Of a DNA stretch of 64,000 nucleotides, positions 1-11,349 are shown piece by piece. The DNA comes from Maratus speciosus (Eukaryota > Arthropoda > Arachnida > Araneae > Salticidae): the NCBI GenBank assembly GCA_963932465.1, contig OZ010800.1, positions 98,475,307 through 98,539,306 on the forward strand, written 5' to 3'. The position numbers were made by a program, and so were the translations under genes. Below the pieces are notes generated by a model. The model was not told the DNA's origin. It ran no database searches and saw only the letters and a program-made list of their open reading frames with translations. The stretch's first letter is position 1. Each line of letters begins with the position of its first letter.

Positions 1-454
1 GCATATTGTACTGAATGTATATTTTAGTGCTCTTCATAAGTGTATTTCAATTTTCTTCTGATCGAAAGGCTGTAACATCATTAAAATGTTCTTGAAATAT
101 TTTTCTCCCATTGACCGCAATGTAACGGAAAACTTTTGACTGTCCTTGTAATTAAACTATACATCCGATTTTCATAAAATTTGAAATGGCTCGACAAAAT
201 TTTGCAACAATTATATATTTAAAATTTCAGACCATTCGGTTGGGTAGTTTTTGGTCTGTTATATACGGACGGACTGAAAGGCGACTATATGTGCTACGTA
301 TTTACATAATTACGAACGCACCTAAAAAGAATAATATGTGCAGATTTTCGGGAATTTGACTGAATTCTGATTTAGAACTTCAATCAACGGCGTGCCAAAA
401 ATAACTTCTCACGTGCCAGCTACGACACGCGTGCCATAGGTTCGCCGACCCTGC
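1..454. other. AT-rich non-coding DNA
   Basis: No gene is supported here. A short less AT-rich patch at about 385-455 (gtgccataggttcgccgacc) looks like part of an old interspersed repeat, but I cannot assign it to a family. Confidence 0.4.
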
Positions 455-965
455 CATAGACAATCAGTAAACTGAGATGAACTTAGCAAACAAATTTCAT
501 TTGAAAAAAAAAAATTATATTTGGTGATCTAAAAATTTAAATTGTACGATTACAAATATGTTAGATTTGTGTTTTTTTTTTCAATTTTATTCTTTTATTT
601 TTTTTTATGGTTTTTAAAGTTTTTTATTAAGTTTTTTTAATGGATATTAGCCGTAAGCAAATGAACTCTTTATTTTGTTTTAAGGGCAAACGGATTAATC
701 TTTCGTAATCGAGTTCCGTGCGATATAGACAAATTAAAAATATTTCACGCTTTAAAATGGTTTTTAAATCCATAGATAATCAGTAAACTGAGATGAACTT
801 TGGAAACAAATTCCATTTCAAAAAATCGTATTTGGTGATCTAAAAATTTAATGAACGATTACAAATTCAATATTATTCTTTTATTTGTTTATAAAAGAAG
901 TATTAATTTCCTTAATTTGTCTTTCACAAATATGTTAGATTGTTGGTTTTTTTTTTAATATTATT
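455..965. repeat. Direct repeat, two diverged copies
   Basis: A segment starting catagacaatcagtaaactg at 455 recurs at 771 as catagataatcagtaaactg. Both copies continue through a shared tatttggtgatctaaaaatt stretch, an acgattacaaat stretch and a later atatgttagatt stretch. The copies differ by many substitutions and small indels. A weaker third echo begins near 1148. The likely origin is an old local duplication or two insertions of the same repeat. No coding potential is seen. Confidence 0.6.
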
Positions 966-1181
966 ATTTTATTTGTTTATAAAGAAAGTATTAATTTCGT
1001 TATGCAAAAATAGTCAGAAACAAATGCTGAAAAATGTTTGTTGCTTTATGTGCAAAATGTTTATTATGATCATGCATTGTAACCGGCACGTGATAAGATA
1101 AACTTTTTAAAAAATCATGCTTAAAAATTATTTTAGAAAATATAATACATCAGTAAAATAAGATACATTTTTTAAACAAAT

Positions 1182-1360
1182 TGCATTTGAAAGTAAACTT
1201 TTTCCCTATGCGACGAAAATTGAAAAAATACGATTGTCAGAAGATTAAAAAATTGCAGTAGCGAAAATTGCAAGACCGAAATTTTATCGTGAAATGTTGC
1301 CATTCGCAAAATGAGATTAGCGTTACGCACATATACGCTTGTTCTTTCTAATATAGATGC
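1182..1360 (+). repeat. Dispersed direct repeat, copy 1 of 2
   Basis: This stretch is similar to 3063-3253. Shared landmarks in order are a gcattt(g/a)aaag start, a cctatgcgacg/ccttatacgacg block, aaaattgcaa, ccattcgcaaaat, a gcgttac(g/a)cac block and an ending close to aatatagat. The copies lie about 1.9 kb apart in the same orientation. Family unknown. Confidence 0.55.
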
Positions 1361-1483
1361 TTAATCAGTAAAATATAATAAAGCTAATTTATTAGGATGT
1401 GGTTAATAAATTGAGGCTGTTATGCTTGATATTCCGGAATGAAAAACAGCAATTTTCACCTTCTCAAAATTTGCATACGCACT

Positions 1484-1574
1484 TCTATACTCATATATTC
1501 ATATACTCATATATCATCATATATTCATATACTCATACATATCTTCTATTCATATACTCATATCCATATTCATC
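1484..1574. repeat. Imperfect CATATA/ATTCATATACT minisatellite
   Basis: The sequence is built from variants of catatattcatatactcat repeated for about 90 bp with small interruptions. It is low complexity. Reading frames across it give Y/H/I/S-rich peptides that are products of the repeat, not genes. Confidence 0.75.
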
Positions 1575-3062
1575 ATTATTTTTATAAAAATTGTATTTTG
1601 TTTGATCTTTTAAAAATCGTATTAACCCAAAACTTGAAGTCACGATTGCCAGCAACATCTTTTATGTGAACAGACGCAATCTTTACTTGAGATTCTAATC
1701 TCAATTCCGGAGAGTAAAAATTTCCGTAATTTATGTTTTTAGACGCATTTGTGTTAAAATGTTCAGTTTTATCTAAGAAAATGGTCGTTTTCTATTAAAT
1801 ACGACTTTATTTTCACTTAAATAAAGCATTTCGCCTAGTGTCTGAAACTTAGTATCAGTACACATGCAGAAGGAAAAACAATATAGAAATTTATGAGGGG
1901 AAATGCGTGTTTTCAAAAGCAGTATGTCATTTCCGTTATTATGCCCCTAATATAATATTCTGCTCCTAATGGGATTTTGCGCCACTAAACCCTATACAAC
2001 AATTTTTATCAGCAATTTTGCATTTTCATCAGAAAATAGCATGAATAAAGATAAAAGTACATCATTGTTTCTCTCTTGTCTGCAGTAATGAAAGCTATCT
2101 AATTTTCACCATTTTGAAGAAATTTCATAAAATACTTTTTAAATCAAAACATAAAAGTGGGCATATTTAAAAAAAAAGATAGTGCGATCACCTCTACAAA
2201 TGAAGAGCATTTAGTTTTTAAAATATACATATATCAATAAAATTGGTTCAGCAGAAATCAGGGCAGATGGCTAAAAAACACACTTGTGTTTTAAATATAT
2301 AGATTATATAAAATTAGTAAAAATTAAATTAAGCAAATTATGTTATTTTGATAAAATTACAGTAGAATATTCGAAAGAATAGCATTTTATTATTCGACAA
2401 AATTTTGGACAAAAACTTCAGGAACATGATATTATTTTAAACCACGAATTACTTGTTTGCTTGTCTAATGCGGCAAATCCATCCAGGCGAGAATCATCAA
2501 TTTCTGTAAAATAAATCGCTATTATTTGCATGTCAGCTCTCTTTTATAAAGACACTCTAAATTTTTGTAAAACATTGCGTTTTGTCAGTGTGTGATTTCG
2601 ATTACAAAATAACAACAAAAACACAATATTTCGATTCCCAAAAGTGAATCATTTTCACCTGTGAAGAATTTCAAAGCAGCTGAGATTTCTACAAAACATA
2701 ATTCAGGTTTAAGTATTAAAATACACGCTTTCTTATAAAAATACGTCATTTGCATCCGCTAAAGCAATCCACTTTTACAATACAGTCTATAACTTCGTCT
2801 ATAGTAATGTATGCATATGACGTCATCATCACGGAATAACTGATAATATTCTTGACATAGCCCATACTTTAATTTCAATTTTTTTTTTCAGGTTTTATGA
2901 GAAGATGGCAACAAAAAGATATAGTATCTCCTATTTTCGACTATTTTCCGTTTACTTTCAATAGAAATGGGTACGTTTGTTGCCACGATAAGAAAAATGG
3001 TATTAAAAACTACAAAAAAATTAATATCTTAAAAACAAATTGAGATACAGCTTTCAAACAAC
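1575..3062. other. AT-rich non-coding DNA
   Basis: No exon, RNA gene or recognisable transposon could be supported in this stretch. It holds short homopolymers and no extended inverted repeat that I could see. Confidence 0.4.
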
Positions 3063-3253
3063 TTGCATTTAAAAGAGCATTTTTTTCCTTATACGACGGT
3101 GTAAAAATTTAAAATGTGCGAGGTTTAGAAGTTAAAAAATTTGCAGCAGAGAAAATTGCAAAACCAAAATTTTATTTCAAATTTCAAAATGTTCCCATTC
3201 GCAAAATTACGTATGCGTTACACACAGATATGTTTGTCCTTTATAATATAGAT
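3063..3253 (+). repeat. Dispersed direct repeat, copy 2 of 2
   Basis: This is the partner of 1182-1360. It ends at ttataatatagatact, immediately before the next repeat element. Such a tail resembles the ends of many arthropod non-autonomous elements, but I cannot name the family. Confidence 0.5.
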
Positions 3254-5478
3254 ACTAGCAAACCCCGCGGCTTTGCTCGCGTAATAGTTGAAATATGCCA
3301 GTTGATATTTATATGTCTAATTTTTATTAAAAGGTACTAACTAAATTTTCATTTTATTAAAAGTTTTTTTTTTTTTAAAAGGTACTTATTACTTTTAGGA
3401 ATAATTCAAAAATTACTATTTAAAACACAGTTTGATTAAACATGATTATTACACTGCATTAGGCAGAAATGAGACTTAAATTAATAAAACGAAATAAAAC
3501 TAAATAAATGATAATTTAGAAAATATTTTGAAACTTTCATGCTCAATTAATACGCTCATTTCAGTATTCATTTGAAGTTTTGAATTTTTTAGAAACCATC
3601 TTCTTAGATCTTAAAATTAACTATCATGTCAAAATCCTAGTCCTACCACCTCTCTCAACAAAAAAAGGCTATGTTGAAATAGGAAGTGTCACCATTCATT
3701 TGCCAACATTAATTTGAAATCGGTTTGTTATTTCCTAATATTCCACAGAAGCGTAATTTAAAAAACTTTTAAAGGTCTTTTTTAGAACGTTTGTTGTATC
3801 TGTGAACCCCAGGTGGTAGAATCATCGACATAAAAGATAGCCTGTTGAGGATTAGAGACAGTTACCATTGATTCGCAACTATTACTTTTATAATCGGTTT
3901 ATATTCACTGAAATTGCATAGAAATCGTAATTTAGGACTTTTTTAGAATGCTTCTCGCACCTCCACTTCGCTTAACCCCTTTTTAATCCGAATTTATTTG
4001 TGACAGTCCTTCGAGGGCATTTATATTTTATAAGTAACTACCATGCATTTTTAAAGTTTCTAGCCTTTTCAGTTATACAGAAATCGCAATTTAGAACGTT
4101 TTTAGCTCCTGTAACCCTCTGGTGTTAGTGGAACAGACATAAAATATAGCTTATGTTTGATCAGGTTCTATCACCAACAATTAGTCAGCATTATGTTTTT
4201 CCTATACTGTCCTGAGATTGCATAGAAATCGCAATTTAGAACATTTTTTACAACGCTTTTTCCGCATTTTGACTCCCTTTTAAATTTTGATGTTTTTAGG
4301 AACTGTCCATAGATATCTTATAACATTGATATCTTATAAATAACTACCATTCCAAATTTCACGATTCTAGGCCCTTCCGTAACGCAAAAACCGCAATTTA
4401 GATCGTTTTTATCTCCTGCACGCCCTTTGGGGTCGTGGTACCGACATAAAACATAGCCTATGTTGGAGCAAGTGTTGTCACCATCATTTTAACGCCTTTA
4501 TTTTTTAAATCGGTTTGTCATTTCCTGAGATTGTGTGGAAACCACCATGTAGAATGCCTTTTAGAACGCTTTTCGCGCATTTTCACCCCTTTTAAATTTC
4601 GAATTGTTTAAGTACTGTTCTTAGAAATCCTTTATATCTAATAAGTAGCTAATATTTCAAATTTCATCTTCCTAGGCCCTTCAGTAACGCAAAAATCGCA
4701 TTTTTAGATCGTTTTTTGCTCCTGCAACCCCTTTCGGGTACCGACATTAAAGATACGTTGGAGCAAGGGTTCTCACCATCATTTTGACACCATTATTTTT
4801 TTTTAAACAGGTTTGATATTTTCTGAGATTGTGTTGAAACCACCATTTAGAACGTTTTTAGAACGCTTTTCGCGCATTTTCACCCTTTTTAGATTTCAAA
4901 TTGTTCAAGAACTGAACTTAGACATCATTTATATCTTATTAGTAACTGATATTCCAGATTTCATATTTCTAGGCCCTTCAGTAACGCCAAAATCGCATTT
5001 TTAGAATGTTTTTTGCTCCTGCACCACCTTTGGGGTAGTGGCACGGACATGAAATATAGCATGTCTTGTAGCAAGCGTCGTCACCATCATTTTGACACCA
5101 ATATTTTTTAATAGGTTTGGTATTTCCTGAGATTATGTAGAAACTACCATTTAGGACGTTTTTTGTGCATTTTCTACCCTTTGAAATTTCGAATTGTTTA
5201 AGAACTGTTCTTAGGCATCATTTATATCTTATAAGTAACTAATATTCCAAATTCAGCATATTTCTAGGCCCTTCAGTAACACAAAAATCGCATTTTTAGA
5301 GCGTTTTTTTGCTCCTGCACACCCTTTGGGGTAGTGGCACCGACATAAAATATAGCCTGTGTTCTAAGTTGGGCTAACACCATCATTTTGATACCATTAC
5401 TTTTGAAATCGTTTCGGTAGCTCCAGAGATTCCCTCTAACAAACAAACAAACTTTACTTCTTTATAATATTAGTATAG
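3248..5478 (+). repeat. Non-autonomous element with ~300-bp tandem units
   Basis: The segment opens with atactagcaaaccccgcggc and closes with ctttataatattagtatag, so the two ends carry short inverted similarity (ATACTA and TAGTAT). Between them about five head-to-tail units are visible. The anchor ctaggcccttcagtaacg or a variant lies near 4059, 4367, 4671, 4968 and 5262, giving spacings of about 294-308 bp. Each unit also contains a gctcctgca(c/a)ccc block, a caccatcatttt block and a cgcattttcaccc block. No protein is encoded. A central tandem array between short terminal similarities is known from Helentron-associated (HINE/DINE-like) elements. That assignment is inference. Confidence 0.65.
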
Positions 5479-5941
5479 ATAAGCTAACTTGCCCTCCGTT
5501 GCCCGGGTACGTCAAAAACAGCACGAATTGCGAAAAAGCTCTGAAAAACACAATATCTCGAAAAAATTTTAAATCGCTACAAATATTTCGAAAACAGAAA
5601 AAATATAAATATATCGTGTTCGAAGATTGAAAGTTGTTTCTTTTCACTAATGTGGAAAAATGGTAGTAAATCGCTAAAATGCATTAAAAATCGCATACAA
5701 AATTCCAGAAGAATTCAAAAATTGCTATACGTAATCCGAATAAACTTTATTGAAATGAGGGCAATAATTACTTCAGTATTACATGTCAAAAATTTGCAGC
5801 AGATCGCGGAGAAATTTAAAAATAAAATTAAAAATCACAGAAAGTTCAAAAAACTCAAAAGTCAAAATTTACTATAATTGGATAAAAGTTTCAAATCTAA
5901 TTACTCTGACCTGCGGGCTCTTTTAAAATTTATGTTTGTGA
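5479..5941. other. AT-rich non-coding DNA
   Basis: No gene or well-defined repeat could be supported. The short open frames on both strands look random. Confidence 0.35.
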
Positions 5942-6773
5942 AAGCATGCTAAGCATTCTATCGTTTTACTTTTATTCATAATTTAATTTACTGGGATTCC
6001 CTTAAATATAATTAATATAATCCTTTAATTTAATATTAGTTTTTCTTGCATTAAAATATCTCAGTTTGTTGATTTCCATTAAGCAAGTAATCCCTATCAG
6101 TTTACAATGGAAGTCTATGGGAATTTTGCGAAATATTAGAGATATCGCCAAGTTGGCGTTACTTTTAGCGACTCATTTTAGTCGCCAAATTTGGCTACAG
6201 AACTGTAACCCCCTTATAGGTTGGAGATACGTTAGATCCTGTTCAATAATCGCATAAAAATTCGCTAAAAATTCAAAAATCACTGTACGAATTCCGAATA
6301 AACATTTTTCAAAAGAGAACAAAATTTACTATAATGGGTTAAAAGAAAGAAACCGTGTTCTTTTAACTAATGACATGATTATCCCGTCGAACAAAAAGCT
6401 ATCGCCAAACCATAAGATTAAATGCCAACAATGGCTTATCGTAACTGTCAATCATTTAATGCATCTTCATGCGTATAAGGGGGGGTTACCATAGGAGGGA
6501 CCCTGTTCTATCGCCAAATGCCGCCAAATTTGGCGACCAAAATAAGTCGCCAAAAGTGACGCCGAATTGGCGGTATCTCTAATATTTCGCCAAATTCCCA
6601 TACACTTTCATTGTAAACCAATAGTGTTTATTTGCTTACAGAAAATCAACAAATTGAGTTAATTTAATGCAACAAAAAGTAATATTAGCTTAAGGGATTA
6701 TATTAGTTACATTTAATGAAGTCCAAGTAAATTAAATTATGAATAAAAGTAACATTATACAATGCTATGCATA
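5942..6773. mobile_element. Fold-back element with TIR arms of ~300 bp
   Basis: The left arm (about 5942-6250) reappears as its reverse complement at about 6460-6773. Landmarks shared by the arms include ttttattcataatttaattt, a ttgttgatttt block, agagatatcgccaagttggcg and its partner, cgccaaatttggc, and a ggttacc/ggtaacc block. The short spacer contains no gene. A half-length relative lies at 56120-56420. This is best read as a palindromic non-autonomous DNA transposon. Its superfamily is unknown and no clear target duplication was found. Confidence 0.7.
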
Positions 6774-7084
6774 TATCGCAAGTTTTATTTTCATATTTTA
6801 TATTATGTATATCCATCATGTGTAAGAATTACGGTGGCACCCAACGACTAGTTTTTATTAGATTAAATAAATTTTTATACATAAATCACTTAATAAAGGA
6901 AATGTAACAAAAGCAAGAATTACTTTTAATAATAACTGTCTGATAAATATTATGTCAAAATACTGCGATACAGTACAGTCGTATAAAAAAGGTAAACACC
7001 CCTTGCTATATCTGCAACAAATTATTATAGAAAAAGTTACAGGTACCAAACGCTTGAAAATAAAGTCTATTTTTAAATGATGTA
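6774..7084. other. AT-rich non-coding DNA
   Basis: Nothing is recognisable here. The short open frame on the minus strand has no supporting features. Confidence 0.35.
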
Positions 7085-7199
7085 CAGTGTGTGTAAAGAC
7101 TATAAGGATAGCACAAATTTTGATAAATTAAAAATGCGACAAGGGAAATGGTAATTTAATGTTGATCATAAAATGGAAATACTAATATAAAAGTCAACC
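7085..7199 (+). mobile_element. Tc1/mariner-like terminus, left-end fragment
   Basis: The fragment begins cagtgtgtgtaaagactata directly after a TA at 7083-7084. For about 115 bp it matches the reverse complement of 20157-20271, which ends at a TA at 20272-20273. A CAGTG start next to TA is typical of Tc1/mariner termini. The similarity stops near 7199, where the palindromic element begins. It is either an incomplete copy or one that a later insertion cut short. Confidence 0.6.
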
Positions 7200-8541
7200 G
7201 AATGTATCTGTGTCCTTTTTATTGCGAAAAAAATCATAATTATGCAAAAAAAACGCTATTTTTGACTGTGTAAAAACTTTAAGGACACCTGTATTTTTTT
7301 ATAGAAATGGTATATATAATTATTATTAAGGATCGACCGAAAGAGGTTTTTAATGCCGGAACCGAAACCGAAACCGAATTTTGGAGATCTTCGTATTTTC
7401 GACCGAAAACGGAAACAAATATGTGCAAAACCTTTTTTAAAGAAATTAAAATGCATGCATTATAATAATTTATAAATACATAAATATATTATTAATTAAT
7501 TACACGTACTTATTAAATATGCATAATAATTAATGAATTATGCGTATTTATGAAATATACATAATTATTAATTAATTATACGTGTGGCTCAAGTCTCCGT
7601 GCCTTAGATTAAAATTTTTTTTATATAAAATAAAACGGAATTAATTCATCAACTACACAGAAAGATTTTCTAATTATACGAATTTCATTTAATAAAAAAA
7701 TAGTTTAGTTTTATGTATACACACCTCGATTTATCTTTTATAATGATTTCTGTAAATGATCATCTGTTATACTTGAACTTTCTGAAAGAGTATTCGAAAC
7801 TCTTCTGCGGTTTCAAACTGAAAATTTTCTATTACTGTTATGTCTGCAGCTTCTAATGAGCACGTTAAAAAGTTTAGTTATATATACATTGCTTGCTTTA
7901 TAATTTGCATTCAAATCTTGAGTCAGTCATGACTGATAATTACAAACAACGAAGTTCGTAGCAATGAATAGTCTCATTTGAGCCGGCTGACAAAGCTCAA
8001 ATCGATGAGAAATTTTAAACATTTCCGACTGAAGAAACGAGATTTTCGGAATACTGATATTTTCGGTTGAGTTTCGGTCCAAAATCTGAGTTTCGTTTTC
8101 GGCGAAACTCAGATTTTGGATCTAAGGCACAGAAAAACAATTTGGGCCACACGTATAATTAATTAATAATTATGGATATTTCCATAAATACGCATAATTC
8201 ATTAATTATTATGCACATTTAATGAATACGTATAATTAATTAATATTATATTTATGTATTTATTAATTACTATAATGCATACAATTTAATTACTTTTAAA
8301 AAGTTTTTGGACATATTCGTTTTCGTTTTCGGCCGAAAATAGGAAGATCTACAAAATTCGGTTTCGGTTTCGGTTTTGGCATTAAAAACCTGTTTCGGTC
8401 GATCCTTAAAAATAATTATATATACCATTTCTATAAAAAAAAAATACAGGTGTCCTTAAAGTTTTTACACAGTCAAAAATAGCGTTTTTTTGTATAATTA
8501 TGATTTTTTTCGCAATAAAAAGGACGCAGATACATTCTGTT
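7200..8541. mobile_element. Palindromic fold-back element, arms ~410 bp
   Basis: Arm 7200-7608 is the reverse complement, with scattered differences, of arm 8119-8541. The arms share gaatgtatct at the outer edge, gtaaaaactttaaggacacc, atggtatatataattatt, blocks of alternating gaccgaaac/ggtttcggt motifs and an inner ctaaggcac edge. The spacer of about 510 bp has no convincing gene. Inside each arm, gtgtaaaaactttaaggaca resembles a Tc1-type terminus, so older Tc1-like ends may be built into it. No target duplication could be fixed. Confidence 0.7.
8079..8119. repeat. Perfect 17-bp stem hairpin
   Basis: The stem ccaaaatctgagtttcg at 8079-8095 pairs exactly with cgaaactcagattttgg at 8103-8119 around a 7-nt loop. 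It lies at the inner edge of the right arm of the surrounding fold-back element. Confidence 0.85.
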
Positions 8542-9599
8542 CCGAACAAACACAGAACTGATGGGTTCGTTAGCCTTGGCCGAAAGTGTTCGATGCTGGC
8601 CCGCAATCATTGAAAGTTACGGGTCCGTAAAAAAAGTGTCACACCGGACACAATCAGGACACAAGAAAATTGGCCGTAAATACAAGAAGTTGCCCACAAT
8701 CGTGTCACTAATTTTTCACTAAAAATGATACATAGCCTCAAACTGGCCACATTTATTCTTTTAATGGACACTAAAAATAATGAATAGTCAGAAGCTCGCC
8801 TTAGTCCAGCCATTTGTGTTTGCAAGAATGATATTTAGCCCAAAGCTGCCTGCAAAAATGCCACTGTCATGCCATAAAGCTTATTTAAGCGTAAATTCAA
8901 AATTTGTTGCGTAAAAAATACTTGTTGAAAAAATGTTTAAACGATAAAGTGTTTTTACATGAACAACTAATATATTATTAATCATTTAGTTACACTTCGA
9001 AAAAAATTACAAATTTATTTATCTTGAATATTTTCAAAAATTTCCAAAATACAATACTTGACATAGTGAATTTATTAATTTGTTTATTTATTCAATTATG
9101 CATTTAAAAAATGTATATGTAATGCCATTTTTAATAACTGCATTTCATATACATTTAAAAAATAATTATTGAAAAAATTAAAATAATTAATTAATTCACT
9201 AAGCAAAGCACTGCATTTCGAAAATCTTCGAAAATGTCCTAGATAAGTAAATTTAATTTTTTTTTTTTTAGAAATGTACCTAAATAATTATTAATATATT
9301 GTTTTTCATGCAAAAACACTTAATCATTTAAATGAACTTCCATCAAGTATTTTTATAGAACAAACTTTTAATTTACCCCTAAACAATTTACATAATCTTA
9401 ATATATCTGTTTTTAATTTACATTTAATTATGTGTTTTGTATTAAAAGAATGTGTTTGTGAATATATATACATTACTTTCATTTTATCTGTTTTTAAACT
9501 TATTAATAAGCCTGTTACATGTATATGTTTGTTTATTAAAGCAAATCATAATCTGAAACACAATGGATATTTTTGCATTATTTAAATATTTCAAAATTT
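8542..9599. other. AT-rich non-coding DNA
   Basis: The first 280 bp are less AT-rich than the rest, with open frames on the minus strand of 66 and 72 residues. Neither shows a motif I recognise. The remainder is AT-rich with no identifiable feature. Confidence 0.3.
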
Positions 9600-9985
9600 T
9601 ACATTTAGATTTTTCCTTCACAGCTTAAGAGGCAACCCCACTCACACGAAAATACTCGCTCTCTAATATTTATCCTAAGGGGGAATTTTTAAAAAAAAAT
9701 ACCTCGTTTAAATTTAATATTTTATAATATTTTTTGCATTGGTAGCTGAGGTCTACTTCTATAAAGACAGGCTTTTTTTACTAGGATAATTTAGTCACTA
9801 TAAAAAATCGAAAAAGTTAAAAAGGTCTTTGTAAAGGTCAATCTCAGCTATTCAATGCGAAAAAAGAAAAAAAAAAAAATCAAATGCGAACGAAATATTT
9901 AAAATATTTTTTTCCCATAGGATTAACATTAGCAAGCGCATGGTTTTGCGTATGAGTGATCTAGCACCAATAGTCAAACTTTACA
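9600..9985. mobile_element. Degenerate MITE related to the 35.6-kb MITE
   Basis: This is a diverged copy of the fold-back element at 35648-36089. The order of landmarks is the same: an outer tcctaaggggga/tcccataggatta pair, a gcattggtagctgaggtc/ctcagctattcaatgc pair, and a central block with aaaatcgaaaaagttaaaaa. A ttaag at about 9626 could be the old TTAA border, but the opposite border is not clear. It is non-coding. Confidence 0.6.
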
Positions 9986-10049
9986 ACAATATGTTACTTT
10001 AATCTTTCAAAAACTATGAAAATTATTCGCAGTAATTTAAAATTTCAAC

Positions 10050-10527
10050 TGTCAGGTCATGATACAGATGGCGACTCTATACAAATGAAATCAAGCTACG
10101 CATGTCGCATCGCAAGTAGTAAATTTTGAAATAATATTTATAATTGCACATAAAATATTTAAAATATTTCTTTGCTAATATAATAATTTAAAATAAATTT
10201 CTTTATCTTAAAATGCATTTTTAATCTTCAGAATAGTTTTTTCTAAATTAATTTGTATTTTAACATTTCATTTATTTAACCATATGAATATTGTATATTT
10301 TTCACTGTAACTGTATCTTCATTGCAGATAGCGTGGTTGATTTCAATAAAGCTAGCGTGCTCAGTATGTTCTTGCTGGAGTACTTGTTTCAAATGGTGTT
10401 ATTATTTTAATATTGTGTTAAATTATTCATTTATAATATCGGATATAGATCCGAATGATGTTTTAAGACGTTCGCAGCTTAAATGCTATCGTGAACATGT
10501 TAGCTGCATATGTATACAACAGCAACA
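10050..10527 (+). repeat. 5' LTR of the gypsy element (478 bp)
   Basis: It starts TGTCAGG and ends AACA directly before the primer-binding site. It contains aataaa at about 10347-10352 and AT-rich promoter-like sequence. It matches 14850-15332 across its full length. Confidence 0.9.
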
Positions 10528-10529
10528 AT

Positions 10530-10547
10530 TGGTGACCCGATTTTAAA
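10530..10547 (+). promoter_or_regulatory. Primer-binding site, probably tRNA-Trp
   Basis: Two bases after the LTR the sequence reads tggtgacccgattttaaa. TGGTGACCC is complementary to the 3' end expected for tRNA-Trp, the primer of CsRn1-type elements. Only the first 10-11 bases fit, so the assignment is moderate. Confidence 0.6.
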
Positions 10548-10584
10548 CTATATTTTCTTTCAATCTAAAATAATTTGAGTAAAA

Positions 10585-11349
10585 ATGAATCCTTCTGATC
10601 AAAATACTGGATTAGCTGAAGCTAATAAAGTTAGCATCAAGATCCTTCAATTCTGGACAGAAAAACCCGAGATGTGGTTTGTCACGATTAAAGCGCAATT
10701 CAAGATTGCCGGAATTTCATCTGATGATACTAAATTCAACTACCTCATTGCACAATTAGATCTGAAATTTTTAGAAAATATCTGGGATATCATACAAAAT
10801 GACTCTACGAATAAATATGCTGCTGCAAAAGACAGACTTTTGAACACTTTCAAAGAAAGTGAAAACCTTCGTATAAAACGACTGTTAACTGGACTAGAAC
10901 TTCATGACTTGAAACGCAGTCAACTGTTACGTAAAATGCAAACATTGGGCGATACAAAAGATATTTTAGACAAAGTGCTAAGAACTCTTTGGTTGGAAAA
11001 ATTGCCAGATTCTGTAAAGAACATTATTGTTGTTAGTGATGAAAATCTTAAAAAAATAGCTCAAATGGCTGACAAAATCGTGGAGATGAATCCCCACATC
11101 GAATTCGCCAAAATCAACGAAGACCCTAGCTATGCAGCTCTCTTGGATAAAATCTCAAGCTTGGAACAACAAATAGCGAGCCTGCATGTCCAACAGCGAC
11201 CTCGTAGTCGTACGCCAAATCGCCATGCTGGCAGACACAGAAGTCAGTCAAGGAAACGGTATGATCCCAGTGGGAGATTTTGTTATTTTCACTTCAAGTT
11301 TGGTAAGAAGTGTCTTCCAGAAAAATGTAAACAACCTTGTAGTTGGTAA
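10585..11349 (+). CDS. gag: Gag polyprotein of the gypsy element (254 aa)
   Basis: Gag forms the particle that packages the element RNA. The ATG at 10585 is the first in the leader after the LTR and opens a 254-codon frame without interruption. The N-terminal two thirds is helical and charged, with a W-F-x-x-x-E/Q pattern (EMWFVTIKAQF, residues about 31-41) usual at the start of this Gag family. Near the C terminus a basic RSRTPNRHAGRHRSQSRKR tract precedes CYFHFKFGKKCLPEKCKQPC, a C/H arrangement like the single zinc motif of CsRn1-type Gag. The frame ends TGG-TAA and overlaps pol, which lies in the -1 frame, so a -1 frameshift would be needed to make Gag-Pol. It appears intact although the rest of the element is broken. 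Confidence 0.85.
   Translation: MNPSDQNTGLAEANKVSIKILQFWTEKPEMWFVTIKAQFKIAGISSDDTKFNYLIAQLDLKFLENIWDIIQNDSTNKYAAAKDRLLNTFKESENLRIKRLLTGLELHDLKRSQLLRKMQTLGDTKDILDKVLRTLWLEKLPDSVKNIIVVSDENLKKIAQMADKIVEMNPHIEFAKINEDPSYAALLDKISSLEQQIASLHVQQRPRSRTPNRHAGRHRSQSRKRYDPSGRFCYFHFKFGKKCLPEKCKQPCSW

Noticed and set aside
3248..5478. CRISPR-like array
   Set aside because: The units are about 300 bp, diverged and continuous. There are no short direct repeats with unique spacers.
8406..8825. Two adjoining minus-strand frames of 66 and 72 codons
   Set aside because: The first lies in the arm of a palindrome and the second has no recognisable motif.
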